A stretch of 64,000 bases of DNA from an uncultured Bacteroides sp. (GCA_900553815.1 USEY01000006.1:20972-84971); one strand, 5' to 3'. Shown: positions 25,454 to 36,232, numbered from the stretch's first letter. The notes: generated by a model from the sequence alone, not told the origin. Made by a program: numbers and translations.

Positions 25454-26065
25454 TTATTCGTCCAGCCATCCCGCTCCCTGGCGTACAATCTCGGCTTCGC
25501 CCTGTGTACAGTCTACTATGGTTGAGCCTTCCATCCCTCCTATGCCGCCGTCTATAATCAGGTCGACGGTGTCTCCCCATTTTTCTTCTATCAGTTCCGG
25601 GTCGGTGCTGTACTCTATATCCTCACTCTCGTCGCGAGGCAGGGTGGTGGTCATGATGGGTGCATCGAGCAGGCGGGTTATTTCCTGTATGATGGGGTTG
25701 TCGGGCATGCGGATGCCTACTTCCTTGCGGTTGCGGAATATCTTGGGCAGGCGGGTGGTGCCGTTCAGGATGAAGGTAAAGGGGCCGGGCAGGTTGCGCT
25801 TCATCAGCTTGAAGGTGGCATTGTCTACCTTGGCATATTCGCTGATGCTGCTCAGGTCGTAGCAGATGATGGACAGGTTGTTCTTCTTGGGGTCTATGTT
25901 CTTCAGCTGGCAGATGCGTTCGATGGCACGTTCCTTCAGGCCGTGACAGCCTATGGCATACATGGTGTCGGTGGGGTAGATGATGAGGCCTCCGTCGTTG
26001 AGTATGTCTACTACTTGTTGCAGGTCGTCGGGGTTGTTGTTCTTGTTGTAGAGTTTCAGTAGCAT
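25454..26065 (-). CDS. YciO/YrdC/Sua5-family protein
   Basis: This 203-residue protein has the YrdC-like fold signatures: GGLIIYPTDTMYAIGCHGLKERAIERICQLKNID, LPGPFTFIL, and VGIRMPDNPIIQEI. The set is closest to YciO, a paralogue of the TsaC/Sua5 enzymes that make threonylcarbamoyl-AMP for tRNA t6A. It lacks a Sua5 C-terminal domain. It may bind nucleotides or RNA; enzymatic activity is uncertain. It follows trpS on the same strand, but a strong hairpin separates them. Confidence 0.88.
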   Translation of the reverse strand: MLLKLYNKNNNPDDLQQVVDILNDGGLIIYPTDTMYAIGCHGLKERAIERICQLKNIDPKKNNLSIICYDLSSISEYAKVDNATFKLMKRNLPGPFTFILNGTTRLPKIFRNRKEVGIRMPDNPIIQEITRLLDAPIMTTTLPRDESEDIEYSTDPELIEEKWGDTVDLIIDGGIGGMEGSTIVDCTQGEAEIVRQGAGWLDE

Positions 26066-26117
26066 GGCTGGTTGGATTTATTGTCTGGGCAAAAATAGCT
26101 AAAAATCAGGAATAAAC

Positions 26118-26195
26118 AACGGGCTGCCCGCCACAAGTTTCAGTAAGGTCTTTTGTTGGCCTTTTCTGTGGAAAACTTGCGGCAGGCAGCCCGTT
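26118..26195 (-). terminator. trpS terminator hairpin
   Basis: Arms AACGGGCTGCC (26118-26128) and GGCAGCCCGTT (26185-26195), with a further paired inner segment (CAAGTTT / AAACTTG). T-rich sequence flanks both sides. Confidence 0.8.
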
Positions 26196-26224
26196 TTTAT
26201 ATATGCGTGTGGAATGCGGCCTGA

Positions 26225-27328
<1,104 letters not shown>

Positions 27329-27549
27329 TTAGTTTTGTTCATTTATAGGTTTACAGCCGGCCGCTGCCTGGCGCGTGTCCGGGGCAAGATGCTGTCTGTA
27401 AGGTTCAAATATGTTTCGGGCCGTAAAGTTAGGGCTTTTGGCTGAAAGTACGAAATCAATTTGATTGAATGCGAAAAAAGTCGCCGTTTTGCTTAGGTTC
27501 AGGCTGTTAGTGCCGGTGGCGGGCTGCCGCCGTGACGGGGGAGGGGTGG

Positions 27550-29811
27550 CTATCGGTTGAACAGCTCGAAGGTGAACTTGCAGCCTATGCTTTGGTATTG
27601 CCAGTTGGCAAAGCTGGCGAAGAGGCCGAAGTCGAAGACATGTGTACCGATTCCGTAGCCTAATTCGATATAAGGTTTAAGGTGGGGAACGGCAAGCAGG
27701 TTGAGGTACAGACGTTCGTTGAGGACGTATTGGGTGTACTTCATCAGGTGCTTGAGCAGCAGGAAGGGAGCTTCGTACATGGCATGGGCGCGTATATACT
27801 CGCGTGAGGAGTTGTACCAGCGTCCGTCGAGCAGCTGGAATACTCCACCGATTTCATCGTTCCATCCTACCGGCAGGTTGGAGCGGGTGAAGTTGTTGAA
27901 GTCTACAAAGTAGACCTCTTTCTGCTTGGTGAAGGCTCCCCATCCGAAGCGATAGTAGAAGTTGCTCATCAGTCCCAGGTGGATGGCGTGCTGGTAGTCG
28001 GCTTCAAGGCGTTCGTAGTTTCCGGTACTGTTGAATACGCCGCTGATGCCTCTTTCCCATTCCAGCGAAACGGTAGGGTATTTGGACGTCAGGTTCACTT
28101 TTCTTTTTCCGTTCATATAGTAATATTGGCCGGGAGTCCACGTCAGTTTGATGCGGGGGGCAAAGCTGCTGTAGGTGTGCCTGAACTTGCTCAGAATGTT
28201 TGGGTCGAAGCCCGGAATAGTGGGCAGGGTAGGAGTGTCGTTTCTTGTCACCGGCGGTGTATCGGGATAGATGGGTACGAACTTGGACTTCTCTACTTCT
28301 GTACGGCGGTGTACGGAGAGGCCGATGTCGAGCGTAAGTCCGTTGACTATTTCCCAACTGTGCTTGAGGTTGAAGAACAGGTCGGTGAAATAGTCCAGGT
28401 GGATTTGGTCGAAATCGAAGAGGCTGTCGGGAATGGATTTCAGGTCGTCCAGTACGTCGCTGCTGTAAATGCGGTTTCCGTTACCTACACTCAGGTGCAG
28501 TGACGCCCTTTTCTGGGGCCAGTAGTAGAAGTCGGAATTGACTGACCAGTAGAATTCCTTGCGGGTAAAGTTGTAACCGATTTTGGGTACAACACGCAGC
28601 AGACGGTCGCCGGTGAAAATACGGTTGTACTTGAATTCCTGCCGGTAGGAGAAACCGTTGGAGCCACTGTAGCTCATGAGCAGCGGGTTGATGATGGGTG
28701 AACAGCGAACGCTTCCTATCTTGTTGAGGTCTACTGTGTAGCGGCTTATCAGGGCATCGCCTATTTCGCCCCAGAATTCCAGTCGTTTGCGCAGTATCTC
28801 GTTCTTTATTTTCTTTTTTCCTACGGTGTCCTTGCGCTGGAAGAAATTCTGGTAGAGCGAATCTTCGTGGGTGGTGAGGGGGAGGGGGCGCAGGGTGGCA
28901 AAGTAGGCCGTGTCCTTGCTGTGTGCATTGGTGTCGCAGCGCAGGGTGTAGGAGTCGCTAAGGTCGTACGGGTTTTTTTCTTTTTCTTTTTTCCAGGCGC
29001 TTTCTTCGGGATAGGACTGGATGATGTTCTTGTAGTTGAGGGTGGCCAGGTAGTGTCCGTCCACAACATTGCCCAGCAGCTTGAAGGTGGCGTCAAATTC
29101 GCTTTTTACGGGCAGAAACTCGTCGGCCTCGCCTACATCTCCCATTTGTACCAGGTTGTCGAATCGCAGATATTCGGAGTTGCCGGCAAAACGTATTTCG
29201 CGGATGCTCCATACGTTGTCGGTAACCGTCATGTAGCCCTTGACCAGCTGGATGCTTTTGGTCTTGGGGGTGAAGCGGATTTTGTACTGGCGGTTGTGGG
29301 GAGGCCCCCAGAGGCTGTCAAGCTGGTATACATAGTATTTCTTGGCATTTGCCGCCAGGGGCGACAACAGCTTGTCGTAGAGCAGGGATGAGGCGTATAT
29401 GTTGATGTAGAAATATTCCAGCAGTCGCCCGTCAAGGTCCCAGAGTTCAGAAGTGGTGCCTATGCTGGCCTTGACTTTCTGGTCGTAGATGTTGGGGGCG
29501 GTGAAGTGGAGGTCGCTGTAGGTCTCCATGAGGTATTCTTTTACTCCCTTCTTGATGCGGAACATGGTCGGGATGAAGCGCAGCAGGCGGTTTTGCTTCC
29601 TGATGTTGGCTTTTCCTTTGATATAGAGTTCTGCCTTGTAGCTGCCGATGATGTTTTCGTAGAGGGGAGCAAAGAGTATGACCTTGGACATGATGGAATC
29701 GGCCGCTTTGCTTCTTGTTTCAGCAGTAGCGGCTATGGGGGTAGCTCCGAGCCTTAAACAGGAGAGCAGCAGCCCACACCATGCAATCCATATACAAAGC
29801 GAATGTTTCAA
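27550..29811 (-). CDS. DUF5686-family outer-membrane-associated protein
   Basis: The start is inferred as TTG at 29811 (753 aa), because a TAAATTTG promoter box lies just upstream and a signal-peptide-like stretch (LCIWIAWCGLLLSCLRLGA) follows. Starts further upstream would precede the predicted transcription start. The protein has no N-terminal carboxypeptidase-like domain. It keeps segments I associate with DUF5686: APLYENIIGSYKAELYIKG, FIPTMFRIKKGVKEYLMETYSDLHF, then a beta-rich C-terminal half with many aromatic strands. This suggests a barrel. Its function is not established. Divergent from glnN. Confidence 0.7.
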   Translation of the reverse strand: MKHSLCIWIAWCGLLLSCLRLGATPIAATAETRSKAADSIMSKVILFAPLYENIIGSYKAELYIKGKANIRKQNRLLRFIPTMFRIKKGVKEYLMETYSDLHFTAPNIYDQKVKASIGTTSELWDLDGRLLEYFYINIYASSLLYDKLLSPLAANAKKYYVYQLDSLWGPPHNRQYKIRFTPKTKSIQLVKGYMTVTDNVWSIREIRFAGNSEYLRFDNLVQMGDVGEADEFLPVKSEFDATFKLLGNVVDGHYLATLNYKNIIQSYPEESAWKKEKEKNPYDLSDSYTLRCDTNAHSKDTAYFATLRPLPLTTHEDSLYQNFFQRKDTVGKKKIKNEILRKRLEFWGEIGDALISRYTVDLNKIGSVRCSPIINPLLMSYSGSNGFSYRQEFKYNRIFTGDRLLRVVPKIGYNFTRKEFYWSVNSDFYYWPQKRASLHLSVGNGNRIYSSDVLDDLKSIPDSLFDFDQIHLDYFTDLFFNLKHSWEIVNGLTLDIGLSVHRRTEVEKSKFVPIYPDTPPVTRNDTPTLPTIPGFDPNILSKFRHTYSSFAPRIKLTWTPGQYYYMNGKRKVNLTSKYPTVSLEWERGISGVFNSTGNYERLEADYQHAIHLGLMSNFYYRFGWGAFTKQKEVYFVDFNNFTRSNLPVGWNDEIGGVFQLLDGRWYNSSREYIRAHAMYEAPFLLLKHLMKYTQYVLNERLYLNLLAVPHLKPYIELGYGIGTHVFDFGLFASFANWQYQSIGCKFTFELFNR

Positions 29812-29835
29812 GCAATATCTGCTAATATGCTGCGG

Positions 29836-29843
29836 CAAATTTA
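29836..29843 (-). promoter_or_regulatory. Predicted promoter of the DUF5686 gene, -7 box
   Basis: Minus-strand TAAATTTG matches TAnnTTTG. It lies 24 bp before the proposed TTG start and only 12 bp from the divergent glnN box. Confidence 0.55.
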
Positions 29844-29855
29844 GAAAAAAAGGTG

Positions 29856-29863
29856 TATTTTTG
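29856..29863 (+). promoter_or_regulatory. Predicted glnN promoter, -7 box
   Basis: TATTTTTG followed by CAGCC, 31 bp before the glnN ATG. Confidence 0.6.
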
Positions 29864-29894
29864 CAGCCGACAACTAATAAAAGAAAAGACAAAT

Positions 29895-32084
29895 ATGTCA
29901 AAAATGCGCTTTTTTGCTTTACAGGAGCTTTCCAATAGAAAGCCGCTGGAAGTTATTACTCCTTCAGATCGTTTGTCCGATTACTATGGCAGTCATGTGT
30001 TCGACCGCAAGAAGATGCAGGAATACCTGCCGAAAGAGGCTTTTAAAGCAGTGACGGACGCGATAGAGAAAGGAACCCCCATCAGTCGTGAAATGGCCGA
30101 TTTAATAGCCAACGGAATGAAAAGCTGGGCCAAGTCGCTAAATGTTACCCACTACACACACTGGTTTCAACCGCTGACCGACGGAACTGCCGAGAAGCAT
30201 GACGGTTTTATCGAGTTTGGTGAGGATGCGGAAGTCATTGAACGTTTCTCGGGTAAACTGCTGATTCAGCAGGAACCTGATGCTTCTTCGTTTCCCAATG
30301 GCGGCATAAGAAACACGTTTGAGGCGCGTGGCTATACGGCGTGGGATGTGTCTTCACCGGCCTTTGTGGTTGATACGACGCTGTGTATTCCTACCATCTT
30401 TATTTCATATACGGGCGAGGCGCTTGATTATAAGACACCGCTGCTGAAAGCACTTGCTGCCGTGGATAAGGCTGCAACCGATGTGTGCCAGTTGTTTGAC
30501 AAGAACGTGAGCCGTGTTTATGCCAATCTGGGATGGGAGCAGGAGTATTTCCTGGTTGATTCTGCGCTCTATAATGCGCGTCCCGACTTGTGCCTGACAG
30601 GGCGTACGCTGATGGGACACTCTTCGGCCAAGGACCAGCAGCTTGAAGACCACTATTTCGGTTCTATACCTCCGCGGGTGACCGCATTCATGAAAGAACT
30701 GGAAATAGAATGCCACAAGCTTGGTATTCCTGTAAAGACACGGCATAATGAGGTGGCGCCCAACCAGTTTGAGCTTGCACCGATTTTTGAGAATGTCAAT
30801 CTGGCCAATGACCACAATCAGCTGGTAATGGACCTGATGAAGCGAATTGCCAGAAAGCACAACTTTGCCGTATTGCTGCATGAAAAACCCTATAGCGGTG
30901 TGAACGGTTCGGGTAAGCATAATAACTGGTCGCTGTGTACTGATACCGGTATCAACTTGTTTGCTCCGGGAAAGAATCCGAAAGGCAACATGCTTTTCCT
31001 GACATTCCTGGTGAATGTGCTGATGATGGTTTACAAGAATCAGGATTTGCTGCGTGCTTCCATCATGTCGGCCGGCAACAGCCATCGCTTGGGAGCCAAC
31101 GAGGCACCGCCCGCCATCCTGTCCATCTTCCTAGGCAAGCAATTGTCGGCTATACTGGATGAGTTCACCCGTCAGGTGAACAGTAGCCGCATGACAGCTG
31201 AGGAGAAGACAACACTTAAGCTGGGAATTGGCCGTATACCGGAAATCTTACTGGATACTACCGACCGCAACCGTACCTCTCCTTTTGCCTTTACCGGAAA
31301 TCGTTTTGAGTTCCGTGCAGCAGGTTCTTCATCGAACTGTGCGGCTGCCATGATTGCCATCAATGCTGCTATGGCCAATCAGCTGAACGAGTTCAAGGCT
31401 TCCATTGACAAGCTGATGGAAGAAGGAGTGAGCAAGGAGGAAGCTATCTTCCGTATGCTGAAGGATACGATAATAGCTTCGGAGCCCATTCGTTTTGAGG
31501 GCGACGGCTACTCGGAGCAGTGGAAGCAGGAGGCTGCCCGTCGCGGACTGACGAATATCTGCCATGTGCCGGAGGCTTTGATGCACTACATGGATGACCA
31601 GTCGCGTGCGGTGCTGATAGGTGAGCATATCTTCAATGAAGTGGAATTGGCCAGCCGTCTGGAAGTGGAGCTGGAGAAATACACCATGAAGATGCAGATA
31701 GAGAGCCGTGTGTTGGGCGATTTGGCCATCAACCACATTGTGCCTACTGCGGTTATCTATCAGAACCGGTTGCTGGAGAACCTGCGTGGCTTGCGTGAGA
31801 CGTTCTCGCCGGAGGAGTATGAAGAACTCAGTGCTGACCGGAAAGAGCTGATTCGCGAAATATCCAAGCGTGTGACGGCTATTAAGGTGCAGGTGCGTCA
31901 GATGACGGAAGCAAGAAAGGTAGCCAACCACATGGATAGCTACAAAGACAGAGCATATGCGTATGAGGAAACGGTACGTCCGTTCCTGGATACCATACGT
32001 GACCATATTGATCATCTGGAAATGGAGATTGATGATGAGATATGGCCGTTGCCCAAATACAGGGAACTTTTGTTCTCAAAATGA
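29895..32084 (+). CDS. glnN: Glutamine synthetase type III
   Basis: The protein has 729 residues from the ATG at 29895 (MSKMRFFALQEL), the length known for Bacteroides GSIII. It makes glutamine from glutamate, ammonia and ATP. Family segments include NVTHYTHWFQPLTDGTAEKHDGF, GWEQEYFLVD (metal-binding Glu), KTRHNEVAPNQFELAP, GVNGSGKHNNWS and GNSHRLGANEAPPAI. RNRTSPFAFTGNRFEFRA is also present. An in-frame ATG 42 bp upstream overlaps the promoter and is rejected as start. The gene ends at a strong terminator. Confidence 0.96.
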   Translation: MSKMRFFALQELSNRKPLEVITPSDRLSDYYGSHVFDRKKMQEYLPKEAFKAVTDAIEKGTPISREMADLIANGMKSWAKSLNVTHYTHWFQPLTDGTAEKHDGFIEFGEDAEVIERFSGKLLIQQEPDASSFPNGGIRNTFEARGYTAWDVSSPAFVVDTTLCIPTIFISYTGEALDYKTPLLKALAAVDKAATDVCQLFDKNVSRVYANLGWEQEYFLVDSALYNARPDLCLTGRTLMGHSSAKDQQLEDHYFGSIPPRVTAFMKELEIECHKLGIPVKTRHNEVAPNQFELAPIFENVNLANDHNQLVMDLMKRIARKHNFAVLLHEKPYSGVNGSGKHNNWSLCTDTGINLFAPGKNPKGNMLFLTFLVNVLMMVYKNQDLLRASIMSAGNSHRLGANEAPPAILSIFLGKQLSAILDEFTRQVNSSRMTAEEKTTLKLGIGRIPEILLDTTDRNRTSPFAFTGNRFEFRAAGSSSNCAAAMIAINAAMANQLNEFKASIDKLMEEGVSKEEAIFRMLKDTIIASEPIRFEGDGYSEQWKQEAARRGLTNICHVPEALMHYMDDQSRAVLIGEHIFNEVELASRLEVELEKYTMKMQIESRVLGDLAINHIVPTAVIYQNRLLENLRGLRETFSPEEYEELSADRKELIREISKRVTAIKVQVRQMTEARKVANHMDSYKDRAYAYEETVRPFLDTIRDHIDHLEMEIDDEIWPLPKYRELLFSK

Positions 32085-32183
32085 TGTGGACGGTCTGACT
32101 TGAAGGTTCTGTAGCGAGGAGCTGCCGCAATGGCAGACTGGCCAAAAACGATGGGACCTGGTTGGATGCATCATTTTTATTCT

Positions 32184-32233
32184 GCTTCATTCGGGGGTTG
32201 TGGATAACCGCCGGATGAAGCGGATTTTTTTTT
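32184..32233 (+). terminator. glnN terminator
   Basis: Arms GCTTCATTCGG (32184-32194) and CCGGATGAAGC (32211-32221), one G-T wobble, then GGA and nine T residues. Confidence 0.85.
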
Positions 32234-32475
32234 ACAACTAGAAAAATCCCTATATGTCGTAGGGGACATCTTAAAATGTAAATTTCCTGTCTGTTCGCTT
32301 CTGGAAGGAGGGGAAACAGTAGTTTTTTGTAGGCTGATAGTTTTTTCTTGCTGCAAAAGCATTTTAGTGCCGTGAAATGTGTGTTGAGGGCGGTATATTT
32401 ACTACATAAATATCTTTTTTGATTTATTCTTTTCACATTTTTATCACAAATGAGCAATATCTGATTTTTTATTTT

Positions 32476-32483
32476 TACTTTTG
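32476..32483 (+). promoter_or_regulatory. Predicted Crp/Fnr regulator promoter, -7 box
   Basis: TACTTTTG followed by TGCTG, 29 bp before the start codon. The remaining AT-rich sequence from 32234 to 32475 shows no gene. Confidence 0.55.
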
Positions 32484-32511
32484 TGCTGTATAACACAGTT
32501 TTGCAGCAGCA

Positions 32512-33213
32512 ATGGCAAAGATTAACCAATCAGATTTTAATATACCGGAATTGATAGCTGATATGTGGTCTCCCCTGAATGAGGAACAGCGTGAATTCTT
32601 ATCAAATCATTTTACAATTCAAAGCTATAAGAAAAATGAAATCATTCACTGCGAAGGAGAGAGACCTACACATCTGATGTGTTTGCTGGCCGGTAAAGTG
32701 AAAATCTACAAGGACGGTGTGGGTGGAAGAAGCCAGATTATTCGAATGATAAAACCGGTGGAGTATTTCGGATATCGCGCTTTCTTTGCCAGAGAGGACT
32801 ATGTGACTGCTGCTGCTGCATTTGAACCTTCTGTCATTTGCCTGATTCCGATGACTGCCATTGTTACTCTGGTGAGTCAGAACAATGAGCTGGCTATGTT
32901 TTTCATCAAGCAGTTGTCGATAGATTTGGGTATAGCCGATGAGCGAACGGTTAACCTGACACAGAAACACATCAGGGGACGTCTGGCAGAGTCTCTGCTG
33001 TTCCTGAAGGAAAGCTATGGCTTGGAAGAGGATGGTTCTACACTGAGTATTTACCTTTCGCGGGAAGATTTGGCCAATCTGTCGAACATGACTACTTCTA
33101 ATGCCATTCGTACCTTGTCGCAGTTTGCCACCGAAAGGCTGATAACAATCGATGGCCGCAAAATTAAAATCATTGACGAAGAGAAACTGAAGAAAATCAG
33201 TAAGATAGGATAA
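32512..33213 (+). CDS. Crp/Fnr-family transcriptional regulator
   Basis: This 233-residue protein has an N-terminal cyclic-nucleotide-binding-like beta roll (about 25-140; LMCLLAGKVKIYKDG, MIKPVEYFGYRAFF). A dimerisation helix and a C-terminal winged helix-turn-helix (about 155-225; IYLSREDLANLSNMTTSNAIRTLSQF) follow. No cysteine cluster for iron-sulfur sensing is apparent, so it is not a classical Fnr. The effector is unknown. Although it lies after glnN, the terminator and its own promoter separate the two. Confidence 0.9.
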   Translation: MAKINQSDFNIPELIADMWSPLNEEQREFLSNHFTIQSYKKNEIIHCEGERPTHLMCLLAGKVKIYKDGVGGRSQIIRMIKPVEYFGYRAFFAREDYVTAAAAFEPSVICLIPMTAIVTLVSQNNELAMFFIKQLSIDLGIADERTVNLTQKHIRGRLAESLLFLKESYGLEEDGSTLSIYLSREDLANLSNMTTSNAIRTLSQFATERLITIDGRKIKIIDEEKLKKISKIG

Positions 33214-33571
33214 TCTGTGACGGATGTATAAGAGTTGATGCTCTGACGTATTACGGGATGTCCTGCTGCTTGTGAGTTGCTGTCGAGATAGTAGTCCATA
33301 CTTTTTGCGTTGGCAATGCTGACGTACAGTTTTCATATTGTTTGTTTGAATTCCACAGAATCTGAAACTTGCAGGGGAGGGAGGAGGCGGGAGAAGTTTT
33401 CGCCTGTCTTTAGGAAGGCTGGGGGAGATATGGCTGGCTGACAGTGTATGGGCGAACGGGGATGAGGACTTTGCCCCTTAATCGTTAGGCAGGGGTTTGT
33501 TTCCGAATTTGGAACTGCTTATAAAAAAACAGGTCGCAGCAGGTAAATATCGGCTGAAGGCTGATAATGAA
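33214..33571. other. Intergenic, nothing recognised
   Basis: Between the Crp/Fnr gene and the terminator at 33572. No credible gene or repeat seen. Confidence 0.5.
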
Positions 33572-33614
33572 CCGGGCCTATGGCATACCCTTTATCAGGT
33601 TGCCATAGGCCCGG
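33572..33614. terminator. Bidirectional terminator hairpin
   Basis: Perfect 14-bp arms CCGGGCCTATGGCA (33572-33585) and TGCCATAGGCCCGG (33601-33614) with a 15-nt loop. It sits between the convergent regulator and methyltransferase genes, nearest the latter's stop. Confidence 0.75.
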
Positions 33615-33637
33615 CGCTATGAGGGGTGATGGAAATA

Positions 33638-34819
33638 TTATTCGACGTAGAGCACCAGTCCTTTCAGATATTCGCCTTCGGGGTGATAGATGTTGACCGG
33701 ATGGTCGGCAGGCTGGGTTAGTTGGTGGAGTATGCGTACGCTGCGGCCAGACATGGCGGCTGCGGTGAATACGGCGGTCCGGAAATTCTCTTTGCTGACA
33801 GCCTGTGAGCAGGAGAATGTGAAAAGTATGCCACCGGGTTTGATTTTCTCGAAAGCCTTTGAATTGAGCTTGCGATAGCCTTGCAGGGCATTGCGCAGGG
33901 CATCGCGATGCTTGGCAAATGCAGGTGGGTCGAGGATAATCAGGTCGTACTGGTCGCCCATGCGGTCCAGGTATTTGAATGCATCTTCGGCGTAGGCTGT
34001 GTGGCGGGTATCGCCGGGGAAGTTGAGTTCCATGTTTTTGTTGGTCAGGTCGATGGCTTTGGCCGAGCTGTCGACGGAGTGTACCAGGCGGGCACCGCCA
34101 CGCATGGCATATACCGAGAATCCACCGGTGTAGCAGAACATGTTGAGTACGGCTCGTCCCTGTGCATAGCGTTCCAGGAGTGAGCGGTTTTCTCGCTGGT
34201 CGACAAAGAAGCCGGTCTTTTGGCCTTTCAACCAGTCGATGTGGAACTTCAGACCGTATTCGGTAGCGACATTGTCGCTGCTTCCGCCTTTCAGGAATCC
34301 ATTTTCAGGGTAGAGGTCGGCTTTGAAGGGGAGGGTGGTTTCCGATTTATAATAGATGTTGTCTATACGGCCTTCCATGACTTGTGACAGGGCCTCTGCA
34401 ATGTGCATACGGTCGAGATGCATGCCGGCAGAGTGGGCTTGCATTACTGCCGTACGGGCATAGATGTCGATGACGAGTCCGGGCAGATTGTCGCCTTCAC
34501 CGTGTACAAGGCGGTAGGTGTTGTTGTTGGCGTTGTCGGTAAGGCCAATGCTGCGGCGCATGTCAAAGGCTGTCTGCAACTTCCGGGTCCAGAAATCATT
34601 GTCAATGTTCTCGTCTTGGTTGAAGGTCAGCACGCGTACGGCTATGCTTCCTATCTGGAAATGACCTTTGGCAATGAATTCTTTCTTGGCAGTGTAGACT
34701 TCTACTACTTCGCCTTCTTCGGGTTCACCGTCAATGTGGGCAATGGCACCTGAGAAAATCCATGGGTGGAAACGCTTCAGCGACTCTTCTTTGCCGGGTT
34801 TGAGATGTACTTTATACAT
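33638..34819 (-). CDS. RlmI-like 23S rRNA (cytosine-5) methyltransferase
   Basis: This 393-residue protein has an N-terminal PUA-like domain (MYKVHLKPGKEESLKRFHPWIFSGAI) and a class I SAM-dependent methyltransferase domain. The latter has VLNMFCYTGGFSVYAMRGGA (SAM site), DLIILDPPAFAKHR (the catalytic DPPAF motif) and FTFSCSQAVSKENF. This matches YccW/RlmI, which makes m5C1962 in 23S rRNA in E. coli. It is the last gene of the DUF5063-exonuclease-methyltransferase cluster, 38 bp after the exonuclease gene. Confidence 0.9.
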   Translation of the reverse strand: MYKVHLKPGKEESLKRFHPWIFSGAIAHIDGEPEEGEVVEVYTAKKEFIAKGHFQIGSIAVRVLTFNQDENIDNDFWTRKLQTAFDMRRSIGLTDNANNNTYRLVHGEGDNLPGLVIDIYARTAVMQAHSAGMHLDRMHIAEALSQVMEGRIDNIYYKSETTLPFKADLYPENGFLKGGSSDNVATEYGLKFHIDWLKGQKTGFFVDQRENRSLLERYAQGRAVLNMFCYTGGFSVYAMRGGARLVHSVDSSAKAIDLTNKNMELNFPGDTRHTAYAEDAFKYLDRMGDQYDLIILDPPAFAKHRDALRNALQGYRKLNSKAFEKIKPGGILFTFSCSQAVSKENFRTAVFTAAAMSGRSVRILHQLTQPADHPVNIYHPEGEYLKGLVLYVE

Positions 34820-34857
34820 GGGTGGAAAAATATGTAGTTATTGGTGAGTTTTAGTGT

Positions 34858-35511
34858 TCAGGAAGCACTGCTGTTTGCAGCTTGCGAGGGTTCGCGGACT
34901 GGTTCGTCATCGGCAATCACGTAGTCGCCGGTTTGCTTCAGTTCCTGCAGGCGGTTGTATATCGTCAGGCAGGCCCAGGCATCGGTGGCGGCATACAGTT
35001 GTTGAGGCTGGGTGAGCTGTTCGGCTTCCCAGTTGGACAGTTGCTGTGATTTGGATATTTTTTGTCCGAAGAGAATACCGAATATTTTTTGCAGGCTTTT
35101 GTCCTGAATGCCGAACATACGTACGTATTCTTGCAACTCAATGCAGCCACGCTGTTCGAAAGGAGCCCGTTTGTGCAGCATCATGAAGTCGTCTTTCAGT
35201 GAAAGCCCTACTTTAATTACATTAGGGTTCTCAAGCAGCATGATGACCGGCAATGTCAGCCCGGTTTGGTTCAGCCTGAAAAGGAAACAGTGGTCTTCGG
35301 AAGATACCTGTAGCAAAGCTACCTTGTGCACTTGTCCCTTACTGAAAGAAGGACGCGTCTCGCTGTCTATGCCTACGAGGGGGCATTTCTTCAGATAGGC
35401 CACGGCGCGCTCGGCTTCCTGCGGGGTAGATACGACATGTATCTGGCCGGGAAATGCGGCTTTGGGCATGTTGCTCAGTTCCTCTTTATTTATTGTTCGT
35501 CTGATAACCAT
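34858..35511 (-). CDS. DEDD-family 3'-5' exonuclease domain protein
   Basis: This 217-residue protein has motif I GIDSETRPSFSKG (Asp49, Glu51), motif II in VGLSLKDDFMMLHKR and motif III YAATDAWACLTIYN (Tyr-x3-Asp). This is the RNase D/WRN-type DEDDy exonuclease arrangement without extra HRDC domains. It probably trims RNA or DNA 3' ends. The first ATG at 35511 is used; MPKAAFPGQIHVV at codon 15 is an alternative. It lies between DUF5063 and the rRNA methyltransferase genes. Confidence 0.9.
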   Translation of the reverse strand: MVIRRTINKEELSNMPKAAFPGQIHVVSTPQEAERAVAYLKKCPLVGIDSETRPSFSKGQVHKVALLQVSSEDHCFLFRLNQTGLTLPVIMLLENPNVIKVGLSLKDDFMMLHKRAPFEQRGCIELQEYVRMFGIQDKSLQKIFGILFGQKISKSQQLSNWEAEQLTQPQQLYAATDAWACLTIYNRLQELKQTGDYVIADDEPVREPSQAANSSAS

Positions 35512-35568
35512 ATTTTCGGAATGGGTTAATGGAAATGATGTGAAGGGCCGGAAGTCCGTGGCCTTCAG

Positions 35569-36135
35569 TTATTCGATTTCGTCTGCATCGTCTTCTGCGT
35601 CAGCATCGCTGTCTTCTTCGGTCGGGGCGTATCTTACTTCGTGGAGGGCACGCAGTGTGTTGACCAGCTTTTGGCCCCAATAAAGTGCAAAGTTTTCCTC
35701 GCAGATGGCCAATGCGTCGTGCATGGTTTCGTTCAGCCCCAGCTTGAAGACGAAAATGAAATCCTTAATGTCCTGATAGATGTCAGCCAGGTCTTCGGAA
35801 ATATAGCGCGTGATGGGCTGGTCGCTGTATTTCATGTCCGACACGAATACGTCCAGGTAGTCGTCTTTGTCGCCCATTACACCGGCCAGGTTCATGCGCA
35901 GCACTTCATAAGTTTCTTCAGTTACGTAGTTCTCGGGAGCTTCGTCGCCCATCATGTCGCAGTGGGGCAGCATGGAGGCTTTCAGATAGAGCAATGGAAG
36001 CAACTTGAGTGAAGTGTCGACAAAAGATTTCCGTTTGTTGTTCTCTGCTTGTTCGAGAAACTTGCAGAACTCGGCGGCAACCGTGACAAATTCCACGACA
36101 TTACGGTCGAATATAACTTGGCTTTCTTGTTTCAT
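35569..36135 (-). CDS. DUF5063-domain protein
   Basis: The protein has 188 residues from the ATG at 36135 (MKQESQVIFDRNVVEFV); the open frame upstream includes the promoter and is not coding. It is soluble and mostly helical, with acidic C-terminal sequence (EEDSDADAEDDADEIE). It carries CKFLEQAENNKRKSFVDTSLKLLPLLYLKASMLP-type sequence that I associate with DUF5063. Its function is unknown. It heads the cluster with the exonuclease and rRNA methyltransferase, which hints at RNA metabolism. Confidence 0.75.
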   Translation of the reverse strand: MKQESQVIFDRNVVEFVTVAAEFCKFLEQAENNKRKSFVDTSLKLLPLLYLKASMLPHCDMMGDEAPENYVTEETYEVLRMNLAGVMGDKDDYLDVFVSDMKYSDQPITRYISEDLADIYQDIKDFIFVFKLGLNETMHDALAICEENFALYWGQKLVNTLRALHEVRYAPTEEDSDADAEDDADEIE

Positions 36136-36232
36136 ATCAGTTTCCTTGTTTTGCAGCAGGACAGCATGGTAATGAAATAGAGGCTGCCTGTCAGTTACTT
36201 GGGTATTATCCTCGGATGATACATCTGGTGCG

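Noticed and set aside
29853-29894. Upstream in-frame ATG of glnN
   Set aside because: It lies on the promoter box itself; the ATG at 29895 gives the known 729-residue length.
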